A DNA stretch of 46,082 nucleotides. Source: Candidatus Sabulitectum sp. (GTDB lineage: Bacteria > Fermentibacterota > Fermentibacteria > Fermentibacterales > JCC-6). The translations under genes were made by a program, and so were the position numbers. Positions 6,891 to 16,276 of the stretch are shown in pieces. The notes beneath the pieces are model-generated. The model saw only the letters and a program-made list of their open reading frames with translations, was not told the DNA's origin and ran no database searches. Within the stretch, counting starts at the first letter, position 1. Each line of letters starts with the position of its first letter. Where the stretch lies: assembly GCA_029938555.1 (NCBI GenBank), contig JAOZUR010000011.1:12327-58408 (forward strand). The letters are read 5' to 3'.

Positions 6891-9800
6891 AAAAAGCACT
6901 TCCCTGAAAGAGTTAACTGAGCACTTGAAAGGGTAACAAAATATAATCCTACTGGCATGGAACCACGAGTTATGTTAAAAGAAACAGAAGAACCCAAACC
7001 CGTTCCACTCCACAGCGTAGTAACTTTCCGTCCAGAAAGATCAAAAAGAGACAACTGGGCCTCCTGGTTTATGGGGACTGAGAATGTTACAGCACTTAAC
7101 CCGGTTGAATATGTTGATGTATTTAGAAACCATCCGGCTTCCTCCTGACTGGAATTGTTTGTGGTCATTGTGACAAGGCTGGCAGTTAATGTAGGCATAC
7201 CGGAAAAATCAAGTTCAGCAGTATTATCCGAAGCTGAATGCTGCAGTACAGGTAAATAACCCTGGCTGGAAGAGATATTATAGTTAAAAGGTATATCAGC
7301 AAAAAACAAACTGGAATTAAAAACAGCAGATTCCGTTGATTCATTAACAGTTATAACAACTATTGAATCTCCAGAAGCATTTTGTAATGCTATGAAGTTT
7401 AAAAGTGTATCTGAAGGTAACGAATTGTCAGCCAACTCTTCGCTAAGAACAGTCCAATTGGAATCAACCAGAATATCAAGGTAATTTGTTCCCCCAGTAT
7501 TCCCAGTGAGCCTGGCTACTGCTCCATGTACAATGCCAACCATATCTGTGTTCGCAGTATCTTTGCTGGGTCCCCAATTTTGAAGAATGAACGGGGCTCT
7601 TGATAAACCATCATCACCACCATTGCCACTCATCATAGAAATATCCAAAGCATAAAAAACCAACCCCCTGGCCCCTTCAACAATGGGAGCAGTGGTTATA
7701 TAAAGCATTGTATCCGGTGAAGCACAATAGCTGGGCAGTGCAAACGCATGTCTACCGTAAGACTGTACAACAGCAAACATTGAGTTATCTCTTTCTGTTT
7801 GACTAATACCTAAATCCATAGCTACTTGAAACGCCTCAGGATACCACTGAAAACGCCATCGGTCTACTCTGTCAAAACACAGCAAGCTGTATGGAATGTA
7901 AAAACCATCTTCATGGGGAAGTACAGGGCTTCTGTATGAATCTCTTGTGTGTTGAACTCTTGCTGCAGTTAATACAGTATCACCGTAGCTGTAGGCATTA
8001 AGCTCCACCTGCACAGAACCGGAGGAGTAACCGGTTTCAATAGAAGAAGTACTGGAATAAACATCTCCACCTGTAACAGTAAACAAGAATGAATCAAAAT
8101 AACGAATATCATTTCTAACAAAATCAAAACCTGTAACATCCTGTGTAGGTAAACCTTGAACCTGAACAATATCTGCCGGTCGCATTGCGTTACCTGGAAT
8201 ATCACTTCGCTGAGCAACAAGGGTTTCTGTATTACCATACCAACCAACTAAATGATCAATTCCTGCAAAAAAAGATGGTGAATTACTGTCAACCCTGGAA
8301 ATCCTTACAAAATCAGGCAACTCCTGGGTTTCAAAAAGAGAACTGTAAAAATTAGTTCCTCCGTCTGGGTGAATGCTCCATACTTCTCTATCTGTTTGAT
8401 TTACGGTAATGTAATTACATTGAGTATCATACAATATAAATCCGCTATGCGCAGTTCTTGTACTACCTTTATCAAGTTGTTCATACCATGTTCCCCAGAA
8501 TGTTCCCCATACAGCTGAAGTCGGATTAATCGGAATCTGAACTGGATCATTAAAAACAGATACCAATTCTTCCGAGCCATTATCACCGGCTGTAAAAAGC
8601 ATGATAAAACTCTCTCCTGTTTCATTCTGTAAAACGGTAAGTATGGCCAACCGACCATGGCCGATAATTCCATTTACTTGAAGAATATCTGACCAGTAAT
8701 CAGTTTGACCCACAACAATAACACTGGGTTTCATTGTATCAGAAGATGGGAAATCAGGAAAACCTGATACCACAGGCCCACCTTCATGAGACACTATTAC
8801 CACAGCTTCTTCCAGCAACTGTTCTGATTTCCACAAAACAACAGCACTGTTCACATAGGAAGGTGATTCTTGAATGGCAAAACCTGACCTAAAATCTGAT
8901 GCGTCAACAAAGTCAGGCATAAAATCAATAGGAAAAGACCAAACAGTTTCCAGGTAAAATTCAAGTCCGTTCCATAATATGTTCTGCACCTCTACCAAAG
9001 CAGAGTCACCCTGAGGAAAAACCCTTATAAGTTCGTCACGGCTGTTCGTGGCTTGAATCTGCACAAGATCATTCTGGATCATATCAGTGGTTACGGTGAA
9101 TACACTGGAATAGCAGTCAGTAGAAAGCAAACCCTTCCTTCTGCTACTGTTTTTTACCGGATACATATCCATTCCCACAACATCGGTAAAACGAGCCATT
9201 CTGTTCAGGACAGAAGTGGTATCCGTGTAATAATCTACATAACCAAAAGAATTAGGTGTACCGTATTTTGCATGATAAGACAAAACAGGAAGCGAGAGTT
9301 CTTGCCTTAACAGGTTGTTCCAGTAAGAGACAAATTGAAGCCAGTCATCAGAGTGATCAGGGTCTACAAGATACTTTACATCAGGTTCATCAAAAGCAAA
9401 AGAACCGATAACTTCACCTGGGTAATTCCCCGCAGTTTGTGGAATGTAAAGTGTAAGGTAATCAAGAACCTTCTGATTATGTGCATCTTCATCTAGTGCT
9501 GTTTTTAGCCCGCCAACAATAAGATTAAGTCCGATATTTCGAACGGTAGAGGCCATTACAAAAAACTCATCACCTGGATCCCCTGGTTGTAAAGGAAATT
9601 GTTTATCTGTCAACTCCGACCGTAACAAGGCTGCGTTAAAGCCACTTTCTTTAGCCTCTGCAAGAATGGCAGTAACTGGATTAGGTGTTGAAACATCATA
9701 AATATCCTGCCATGCTAGAATCAGATTATTAGCTGAACGAACATCCCAAGCAATTGGGAAAATTGTTTGTTCAACCCCGTAAGAGCCATAGGAAGAATAT

Positions 9801-9931
9801 GAGTAATTAAACCCATGTGTCATAAACATGTTTTTTCCATACATAGAAAATGCTAAAAATAAAATAAGCAGATACATCTTTCTTATGCCTAAAATCTTTG
9901 TTACCAAATCACACTCTTTTCTGTAAGACAA
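6884..9931 (-). CDS. Large secreted protein, TIM-barrel-like with C-terminal sorting domain (copy 2)
   Basis: About 1000 residues, a clear tandem paralogue of the gene at 9901-12918. An N-terminal signal peptide (KMYLLILFLAFSMYG) is followed by the shared block NYSYSSYGS...TIFPIAWDVRSANNL. Residues ~60-280 carry barrel-like segments ending in FAFDEPDVKYL and VGMDMYPVKN; residues ~700-800 contain SYGRHAFALPSYCASPDTML and GARGLVFYALDISMMSGNG, resembling late strands of clan-A glycosidase barrels. Between them is a ~400-residue beta-rich part. The last ~65 residues (LSLFDLSGRKVTTLW...GLYFVTL) match type A sorting/FlgD-like domains of type IX-secreted proteins. Starts are ambiguous: TTG 9931 (with AAGGAAA), TTG 9907 or ATG 9877; an N-terminus including KILGIRK gives the best signal peptide. 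Function unknown; carbohydrate-active enzyme is a guess. Confidence 0.85.
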   Translation of the reverse strand: MSYRKECDLVTKILGIRKMYLLILFLAFSMYGKNMFMTHGFNYSYSSYGSYGVEQTIFPIAWDVRSANNLILAWQDIYDVSTPNPVTAILAEAKESGFNAALLRSELTDKQFPLQPGDPGDEFFVMASTVRNIGLNLIVGGLKTALDEDAHNQKVLDYLTLYIPQTAGNYPGEVIGSFAFDEPDVKYLVDPDHSDDWLQFVSYWNNLLRQELSLPVLSYHAKYGTPNSFGYVDYYTDTTSVLNRMARFTDVVGMDMYPVKNSSRRKGLLSTDCYSSVFTVTTDMIQNDLVQIQATNSRDELIRVFPQGDSALVEVQNILWNGLEFYLETVWSFPIDFMPDFVDASDFRSGFAIQESPSYVNSAVVLWKSEQLLEEAVVIVSHEGGPVVSGFPDFPSSDTMKPSVIVVGQTDYWSDILQVNGIIGHGRLAILTVLQNETGESFIMLFTAGDNGSEELVSVFNDPVQIPINPTSAVWGTFWGTWYEQLDKGSTRTAHSGFILYDTQCNYITVNQTDREVWSIHPDGGTNFYSSLFETQELPDFVRISRVDSNSPSFFAGIDHLVGWYGNTETLVAQRSDIPGNAMRPADIVQVQGLPTQDVTGFDFVRNDIRYFDSFLFTVTGGDVYSSTSSIETGYSSGSVQVELNAYSYGDTVLTAARVQHTRDSYRSPVLPHEDGFYIPYSLLCFDRVDRWRFQWYPEAFQVAMDLGISQTERDNSMFAVVQSYGRHAFALPSYCASPDTMLYITTAPIVEGARGLVFYALDISMMSGNGGDDGLSRAPFILQNWGPSKDTANTDMVGIVHGAVARLTGNTGGTNYLDILVDSNWTVLSEELADNSLPSDTLLNFIALQNASGDSIVVITVNESTESAVFNSSLFFADIPFNYNISSSQGYLPVLQHSASDNTAELDFSGMPTLTASLVTMTTNNSSQEEAGWFLNTSTYSTGLSAVTFSVPINQEAQLSLFDLSGRKVTTLWSGTGLGSSVSFNITRGSMPVGLYFVTLSSAQLTLSGKCFLW

Positions 9932-12918
9932 ACATCATTTCCTTGAAGAGAAAGAAAATACAACCCAGCAGAATATTCATTTGAATCAAGGCTGAACGAT
10001 TGAAAACTGCCAGAACCTGTATCACACCATAATACTTTCACCTGCCTGCCGGTAAGGTCAAAAAGCACCAACTTGGCAGGTTTTCCTTGTGGCACCGAAA
10101 AAACCACATGAGAAACTCCATTATTTTCTGTTGCTGCATTCAGCCACCAATCCTGGCCTATGACAGTCTCGGGTCTGAATGTAATGGTGATAAAACTTGC
10201 TGATACACCCTTCATTGAAGAGTAATCCACAGCTAAATCGGAAGAGTCTGGGCAAAAAGTTATAAAAGGCAGAAAACCAGAGAATGAAACAATCTCAGCC
10301 CTTGGTGACAAATCATTTAACATTATAACTGAACCAGGTGGTGGGGAAGTATTTGACTCATTAACTGTAATTACAATTATTGAATCACCGGCGGTATTAG
10401 TTAATGCTAGAAAATTAAGCAAAGTATCTTCAACTGTACTGTTAAAAGCTTCACCGTTATCAAACACTCTCCATGATGGATCAATCAATTTACTTAAATA
10501 ATCCACTCCGTCTTCTGAGTTCCCTGTAACAGAGGCTATGGTTTCATGAACCGTCTGAATCATATCAACATTTTCAATATCTCGGCTTGGTCCCCAATTC
10601 TGAAGAATAAAAGGTGCTCTATTAAAACCATCATCCCAACCATTTCCACTCATCATGGAAACATCTAGTGCATAAAAAACAAGACCTCTTGCCCCGTGCA
10701 CAATAGGAGCTGCAATCATGTAAAGCATAGTATCTGGTGATGGGTTGTAACTTGGAAGAGCAAATCCGTGCCGTCCATAAGATTGTATCACAGCGAATGA
10801 ACAGTTGTTAATTGCTGTATATCTAACTCCTACATTAAAACCAACCTGATGGGCTTCCGGGAACCACTGATATCTTAACTGATCATAAACATCACTGTAT
10901 ATCTCACTTTGAGGTAGACAGAATTCATCATTAGATTCTATAAGAACGCTGCGAATAGCATCTCTTGTAAACATGGCTCGAATGCCGCCAATAATTGCAT
11001 TGCCATAACAGTAGTTTACCGGTTCTACTGAAATATATCCTGTTTCTAAACCTTCTTCAAAACTATTTTCCCCTATGTACACATCACTATCTGCTGTGGT
11101 GAAAATTGATCGATCCTGGTATCTGTGATCATTCCGTAAAAAATCAAAATCGGTAACTTCTCCGCTCAAACCGTTAACAAAAATTGTATCAGACTGATTA
11201 AGTTTTCCGCATGAAAAACCTGACCTTGTGCTGACCATTCTGCTGTTTTCATTAAACCAGCCTGTCAAACGATCATACCCTGTAAAAAATGGTGGAGAAT
11301 TACCATCTACGCGAGAAACCTTTATATCATCCGGCATTTCAGAAGAACCAAATAATTCGTGATAAAAAGACGATCCTCCTGTGGGATAAACGATCCATTG
11401 TTTAAGAGCACGCTGATTCAAAGTAATGTAGTCACCATTTTCAGTGTAAATCACAAAACCGTTGCTGATTTCTCTCTGACTTTCACCTGGTAAGTACCAA
11501 GTTCCCCAGAATGCACCCCAAACAGCACCTATGGGTTCATGGATAAGGTGAAAAGGTTTGTCAAATACCGGCTTCAATTCTAAATCATCATTTTGTTCTT
11601 GGATATACAACATAAGAGAATAATTATTATCAACATCTTTCAAGCAAGCCAGAACGGCCAATCTTCCCCTGCCGATAATACCAGCCACCTGCAGATTATC
11701 CATCCAGTAATCAGTCTGGCCTACACAGAAAAAAACAGGGTAGTAGTCAGTTGAACCATGAAATCTTCCTAATTGTGACCACTGTGGTATTCCAGATTCA
11801 CTTACCAGCAAAAGTGTATTATCAATACACAAAGAATCCTTCCACATTACAACTGCAGAATTCACACTGCCCGATAACTCATCATAATAATAACCAGACC
11901 TGAAATCTGATGCACAAACACCATCAGGATAAAAAGACAGTGGAGAACTCCAGACCTGATTCAAGGAAAGATCAATACCATCCCAATGTACTTCCTTCAC
12001 CACAACCATGGATGAATCACCTGCAGGAATTATACCAATAACTTCATCTCTGGAATTCAAAGCCCTTGCATTAACTGGATCAGCTTGAGTTAGATCAGTG
12101 ATTACCACAAATGAGGAATCACAAAAAGAGGATTCCAGATAATCGGTTCTTCTGAAGTTATTCTTCGCAGGATACATATCAATACCCACCATGTCTGTAA
12201 GAGCAGACATTCGGTAAAGAACATTGGTGGTATCAGAATAATAACTCAAATCCCCGTCGGAAGTTACATCTGCGTATTTGGCAAAATAGCAGAGTGTTTT
12301 CAAGTTTAAGCTAAACCGGCACTGTTCTGACCAGTAAGACACAAATTCTACCCATTGATCACTAGTATCTGGATTCTCAAGATACTTCACATCTGGCTCA
12401 TCAAAAGCAAAACATCCAATTACCTCACCAGGATAAATGCCTTGAGTAAATTGCAAGTACAATTTAAGGTAGTTTATCACACTCTGGTTGTGTTTCTCCT
12501 GATTCAATTGGGTCTTGAGCCCGCCAACAAAAACATCAAGACCTATTTCTCGCACGGAAGCTGCAAAAGGAAAAAATGAATCACCTGTAGACCCTGGAAT
12601 TGGCGGAAACCATCTATCGCCAAGTTCACTTCTTATAATTGCGGCATTAAACCCACTGTGGTATGAGTCACCAAGGATGGGTAGAATTGGACTGGGGCGA
12701 TCTATCTGGTAAATTTCCCTCCAGATCTCAAGTAAATTATTAGCAGAACGAACATCCCAGGCAATTGGGAAAATTGTGCGCTCAGCCCCCGAAGAACCAT
12801 ACGAAGAATATGAGTAATTGTATCCATGGTTTTCCCACATGTTTTTTGCCTGCAAGGAAGAACAAAAAACAAGTAACACCAGAAGAATTAACATACCCGA
12901 ATTTTTACAAACAGACAT
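9901..12918 (-). CDS. Large secreted protein, TIM-barrel-like with C-terminal sorting domain (copy 1)
   Basis: 1005 residues. The signal peptide MSVCKNSGMLILLVLLVFCSS is cut near LQA. It shares with its neighbour the N-terminal NYSYSSYGS and FPIAWDVRSANNLL, CFAFDEPDVKYL (possible acid-bearing strand), MVGIDMYPAKN, GQTDYWMDNLQVAGIIGRGR, GAVWGAFWGTWY, SYGRHGFALPSY and GARGLVFYALDVSMMSGNG. The layout suggests a (beta/alpha)-barrel interrupted by a ~400-residue beta domain. The C-terminus (LVLFDLTGRQVKVLW...GLYFLSLQGNDVCL) is a type A sorting-like domain, predicting export across the outer membrane or surface anchoring. It follows tolC by 30 bp and precedes the second copy with overlap. No strong ribosome-binding site is seen before the ATG at 12918. 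No family with known activity was recognised. Confidence 0.87.
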   Translation of the reverse strand: MSVCKNSGMLILLVLLVFCSSLQAKNMWENHGYNYSYSSYGSSGAERTIFPIAWDVRSANNLLEIWREIYQIDRPSPILPILGDSYHSGFNAAIIRSELGDRWFPPIPGSTGDSFFPFAASVREIGLDVFVGGLKTQLNQEKHNQSVINYLKLYLQFTQGIYPGEVIGCFAFDEPDVKYLENPDTSDQWVEFVSYWSEQCRFSLNLKTLCYFAKYADVTSDGDLSYYSDTTNVLYRMSALTDMVGIDMYPAKNNFRRTDYLESSFCDSSFVVITDLTQADPVNARALNSRDEVIGIIPAGDSSMVVVKEVHWDGIDLSLNQVWSSPLSFYPDGVCASDFRSGYYYDELSGSVNSAVVMWKDSLCIDNTLLLVSESGIPQWSQLGRFHGSTDYYPVFFCVGQTDYWMDNLQVAGIIGRGRLAVLACLKDVDNNYSLMLYIQEQNDDLELKPVFDKPFHLIHEPIGAVWGAFWGTWYLPGESQREISNGFVIYTENGDYITLNQRALKQWIVYPTGGSSFYHELFGSSEMPDDIKVSRVDGNSPPFFTGYDRLTGWFNENSRMVSTRSGFSCGKLNQSDTIFVNGLSGEVTDFDFLRNDHRYQDRSIFTTADSDVYIGENSFEEGLETGYISVEPVNYCYGNAIIGGIRAMFTRDAIRSVLIESNDEFCLPQSEIYSDVYDQLRYQWFPEAHQVGFNVGVRYTAINNCSFAVIQSYGRHGFALPSYNPSPDTMLYMIAAPIVHGARGLVFYALDVSMMSGNGWDDGFNRAPFILQNWGPSRDIENVDMIQTVHETIASVTGNSEDGVDYLSKLIDPSWRVFDNGEAFNSTVEDTLLNFLALTNTAGDSIIVITVNESNTSPPPGSVIMLNDLSPRAEIVSFSGFLPFITFCPDSSDLAVDYSSMKGVSASFITITFRPETVIGQDWWLNAATENNGVSHVVFSVPQGKPAKLVLFDLTGRQVKVLWCDTGSGSFQSFSLDSNEYSAGLYFLSLQGNDVCLTEKSVIW

Positions 12919-12948
12919 TTTAACAGAACTGATAATAGACCACGAACA

Positions 12949-14253
12949 CTACTCGCCCACTCTAGGCATTCGACCAAGTTGAATCAAAAGAGATGCTTCA
13001 CTGGTAAGGGCGGTTATTTCAGCGGATACAAGATTTGCTTCTGATTGTGAGAGGTCAGATTGCGCATCAAGAAGATCCATTAACGGAAGTGCACCCATTT
13101 CGTATGACATCAACGAAAGCCTGTACTGCTCTTGGGCCTGTTCAAGCATCAGTTTAGAATCACTGTAATACTGAATATCCAACTTTAAAGAATTGCTCAG
13201 AGATTCGATTGAAGTACTGACACTGTTTTCCAAAGTTTCAAGAGATGCATGTGAGATCAAACTTGAAGCTCTTGCTGATTTGATTCTAGATTCACGCAAA
13301 AAACCATCAAAAACATTCCAGGACAAATTAACACCTGCATTGAAACCATCATTTTCAAACATGCTGCTCACATCATCAAGAGTATTGTCATTCCAGCTCC
13401 AACCAGCAGACGCTCTTAAACTTGGCCAGTAAGCCCTGGTTGCAGCAGTTGATTGAAGTTCGGAAGCTCTTGCTCTAAAAGAAGCACTCTGTAACCCTGG
13501 ATTCTCAGAATAATCAAGAGAAATATCTTGAACTGATTCGATTGGCAGTGGTTCAATGATTGCTCGGGGGTTAATAAGAAGATGATTTACTGATCGATTA
13601 AGACCTGTTGCATTAAAAAGATTGCTGTATGCGGTAAAAACACCCTGCTCTCTTCTACTGACCGTAAGTTTATCACCGCTTTCCTGCACCTGAACCTGAA
13701 GCAATTGAAGAGTTGTTCCAGCGCCTATTTCGTACAAGGCTTCAGTGCGTTCCAACTGACTAAAAGATCTTTCATGAGCAGCCTCAGCAGCCTTTTTCAG
13801 TTCAACTGCCTCTAGAACCCCGTAATAGGCATTTATTACATCCATGGTAATATTCAAGATATCACTTCTATGGTCTGCTTCAGCAGCCTTCAATGATAAT
13901 TGAGCAGCATCAAGATACAACCAGTTTTGACCAGCGGATTGTAAAAGTTCCTGAGACAAAGTCAGACTAGTAGAGAATGAATTTGATTCCGTATCTTCAA
14001 TTTCTCCTCCTGGAACCTGCATTGTAGACCACATCCTTGACGCCCCGGCAGACAAGTTAAGAGACGGCCAGAGGAAAGATTCACTGTTTGTTAGAGAGGC
14101 TTCCGAAGACATAAGAGAGGCATCTGCAGAAGTTATAGCAGGGGAGTTCTCATAAGCAAGTGCTACCCATCCTGAAAGGTCAAGTTCTCTTACCTGATCC
14201 ACTTCTGTCTGAGCTACCAAAAGAACAGAAAACGCAAATAGCAAAGCTGTCAT
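12949..14253 (-). CDS. TolC-family outer membrane efflux channel protein
   Basis: 434 residues with signal peptide MTALLFAFSVLLVAQ, then the TolC/OEP pattern of two repeated helical halves: LALAYENSP-like start (WVALAYENSPAITSADAS), ALA/SLKAAEADHRSDILNITMDVINAYYGVLEA, ERTEALYEIGAGTTLQLLQ, and in the second half SYEMGALPLMDLLDAQSDLSQSEANLVSAEI. Forms a trimeric outer-membrane/periplasmic channel used by type I secretion or RND/MacB efflux. The ATG at 14253 is chosen over longer upstream frames because it makes an ATGA overlap with the upstream gene and has AAGGAGGATC in front. No adaptor or pump genes are adjacent; the two large secreted-protein genes follow 30 bp downstream. Confidence 0.93.
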   Translation of the reverse strand: MTALLFAFSVLLVAQTEVDQVRELDLSGWVALAYENSPAITSADASLMSSEASLTNSESFLWPSLNLSAGASRMWSTMQVPGGEIEDTESNSFSTSLTLSQELLQSAGQNWLYLDAAQLSLKAAEADHRSDILNITMDVINAYYGVLEAVELKKAAEAAHERSFSQLERTEALYEIGAGTTLQLLQVQVQESGDKLTVSRREQGVFTAYSNLFNATGLNRSVNHLLINPRAIIEPLPIESVQDISLDYSENPGLQSASFRARASELQSTAATRAYWPSLRASAGWSWNDNTLDDVSSMFENDGFNAGVNLSWNVFDGFLRESRIKSARASSLISHASLETLENSVSTSIESLSNSLKLDIQYYSDSKLMLEQAQEQYRLSLMSYEMGALPLMDLLDAQSDLSQSEANLVSAEITALTSEASLLIQLGRMPRVGE

Positions 14254-14873
14254 GATCCTCCTTCGGCTCCTGTTGGAGCAATGAATACTGGAAGCGTTAT
14301 TAAAAGAATACCAAACAAATATATAGTCCAGGCAAGTCTTTGCCCAAAACTGGAGGTCTCTTTCCAACCAACAGAAAGACCACAACCCCATAAGTAGACA
14401 GAAACAAGAGATGCCAGATCAAGTCTAGCAAAAAAAAGATAAAGAAAAACCGAAAATCTAGATGAAGGTAAACCCATAAACTCTGCTAAACTCCATGAAA
14501 AATCAGGAGATAGACGAAAAAGACTTGTGATAAAAACAAGCAAAGTTACAACAATCATAAAAGCACCCATGGAAAGAAAACTGCTTGTAATTGCCGGCCA
14601 CAAAGGTTTTTTACCGCCAAGAGCAAAAGAAAGAATAAAAACACCAAGCCCTGCTGCTGAAGCAAGAATTACTCGCTCGATCAATATCATTACAGGTATT
14701 ATCATGTCTGATTCAGAAGGTTTTATTCCTTGAAGAATAAAAGGAATAAAACCAATAAATAAAATAACAAACACAGTTCCCATAAGTGCTTTATTTTGCT
14801 CATTACCTGTAGCATAACCGTATGCCAATTTAGGATTCACAAACTGAATAAAAACTGCAAACAATGCTTTCAT
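14250..14873 (-). CDS. YIP1-family-like multispanning membrane protein
   Basis: 207 residues with five or six predicted membrane helices (FVILFIGFIPFIL, MILIERVILASAAGLGVFILSFAL, SMGAFMIVVTLLVFITSLF, VFLYLFFARLDLASLVSVYLWGCGLSVG, IYLFGILLITLPVFI). The N-terminal soluble lead and helix distribution resemble bacterial YIP1 proteins, but that is a weak fold-level resemblance. Function unknown. It overlaps glgA by 4 bp upstream (ATGA) and tolC by 4 bp downstream, so it is coupled in the same transcript; GGGAG in the glgA tail serves as ribosome-binding site. Confidence 0.75.
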   Translation of the reverse strand: MKALFAVFIQFVNPKLAYGYATGNEQNKALMGTVFVILFIGFIPFILQGIKPSESDMIIPVMILIERVILASAAGLGVFILSFALGGKKPLWPAITSSFLSMGAFMIVVTLLVFITSLFRLSPDFSWSLAEFMGLPSSRFSVFLYLFFARLDLASLVSVYLWGCGLSVGWKETSSFGQRLAWTIYLFGILLITLPVFIAPTGAEGGS

Positions 14874-16276
14874 TCTGAATCTCCCTCAAGCTGAATAATT
14901 TTTTTATATAAATCCATATAACTACTCACCCTTTTGTTCCATGAAAAATCAGATTTTAAACACCTTCTTTTGTACCATGCCCATTTTCTTCTGTTCTTCC
15001 ATACTAAAAGTAGATTTTCAAGGGTAATAATGAATTGCTCATACCCACCTAAAAAAGAGAAACCCAAGTCTTCAGTAACGCTATCTGCAAGCCCTCCAAC
15101 AGATCGCACCAAAGGAACGGTACCATACCTCATGGCCATCATCTGCCCGAGCCCACATGGTTCAAACACTGAAGGCATTAGAAAAACATCTGCTGCTGCA
15201 AAGATTTGTCTCGCTTTTGTATCATTATACGCTATAGTTACAGAAATTTTATCTGGGTAAAGAGCTGCAGCTTTTAAAAGAACCTGCTCTGCCCATAAAT
15301 CACCTGTACCCAAGATCACCAATGTAAAATTCTTTTCCATCATCCAGTGGATTGCTTCTAAAACAAGATCAATCCCTTTTTGTGATGTGAGCCTGGTGAC
15401 CATTCCAAGAAGAGGTGCATCAGGTGAAGGGACCAAACCCAGTTCCTCACATAGTTTAATCTTACAAACTGCTTTTCCTGCAATATTCCCTGAAGAAAAA
15501 TTCCTGAATATTTTCTTATCAGTTAACGGATTCCACAAAACTGTATCTATCCCATTAAGAATTCCGGATAGTTTTCCAGAGTACTCTCTTAAAACTCCAT
15601 CAAGATCATTACCATTTTCTACTGTTGTTATCTCACGAGCATAAGTAGGGCTGACTGTTGTTATTTGATCAGCAAAAACGATTCCACCTTTCAAAGAATT
15701 CCAGTCTCCCCAGAATTCAAGCGCACCCATATGGTACAGAGTTTCCGGCAAAAAGGTTGATGCATAATCAGAATGTGGATAACGCCCTTGAAAATGAAGG
15801 TTATGAATGGTAAGAACCGTGGGAATATCAACTTCTCTTAAATACACAGGAATCAAAGAAGTCTGCCAGTCATGACAATGAATAATATCTGGCACAAAAT
15901 CATCAATTGAAGAAAGAGAAGCAACTGCACGACAAAAAAATGAAAATCTTGCTGCATTATCACTCCAGGAAGAATCTGCCCTTGGGCCATAAATTCCCTG
16001 TCTGCTAAAAAAATCATCTTTAGCTACCAAGAAAATAGTTAGGTCAGCAATTCTTATTCTGGCCAAACCGAATGACTCTCCAATAAATGTTTTTTTAGGA
16101 GATAGCCATTCAAAATCATAAAGATTAAGATCAATATCACTGTAAAAAGGAATAATTACCGCAGCTTCTACATCTTTCAATTTATTCAAAGCCTCTGGAA
16201 GGGCACCCACTACCGAGCTTAACCCACCTGTACTAATTAGAGGATAAACCTCTGAAGCCGCATGAAGAATCCTCAT
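14870..16276 (-). CDS. glgA: Glycogen synthase (GT5, ADP-glucose-dependent type)
   Basis: Extends alpha-1,4-glucan from ADP-glucose. 468 residues, normal length, GT-B fold. Seen: MRILHAASEVYPLISTGGLSS at the N-terminus, HCHDWQTSLIPVYL, TIHNLHFQGRYP, GILNGIDTVLWNP, MVTRLTSQKGIDLV and the C-terminal MPSVFEPCGLGQMMAMRYG, which carries the EX7E acids of retaining GT-B enzymes. Oddity: the family's KTGGL donor-binding motif reads STGGL (Ser15 in place of Lys15), which in E. coli GlgA contacts ADP-glucose. No glgB, glgC or glgP lie nearby. The ATGA overlaps on both sides place it between dedA and the YIP1-like gene. The family assignment is safe; donor preference may differ. Confidence 0.92.
   Translation of the reverse strand: MRILHAASEVYPLISTGGLSSVVGALPEALNKLKDVEAAVIIPFYSDIDLNLYDFEWLSPKKTFIGESFGLARIRIADLTIFLVAKDDFFSRQGIYGPRADSSWSDNAARFSFFCRAVASLSSIDDFVPDIIHCHDWQTSLIPVYLREVDIPTVLTIHNLHFQGRYPHSDYASTFLPETLYHMGALEFWGDWNSLKGGIVFADQITTVSPTYAREITTVENGNDLDGVLREYSGKLSGILNGIDTVLWNPLTDKKIFRNFSSGNIAGKAVCKIKLCEELGLVPSPDAPLLGMVTRLTSQKGIDLVLEAIHWMMEKNFTLVILGTGDLWAEQVLLKAAALYPDKISVTIAYNDTKARQIFAAADVFLMPSVFEPCGLGQMMAMRYGTVPLVRSVGGLADSVTEDLGFSFLGGYEQFIITLENLLLVWKNRRKWAWYKRRCLKSDFSWNKRVSSYMDLYKKIIQLEGDSE

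Noticed and set aside
6884-12918. Direct-repeat artefact of assembly duplicating one gene
   Set aside because: The two copies are clearly diverged along the whole length, with different lengths and many substitutions, so they are old paralogues.
14254-14391. 46-residue N-terminal extension of the TolC frame
   Set aside because: It lies within the upstream membrane-protein gene, contains no signal sequence, and the ATG at 14253 has AAGGAGG and begins a proper signal peptide.
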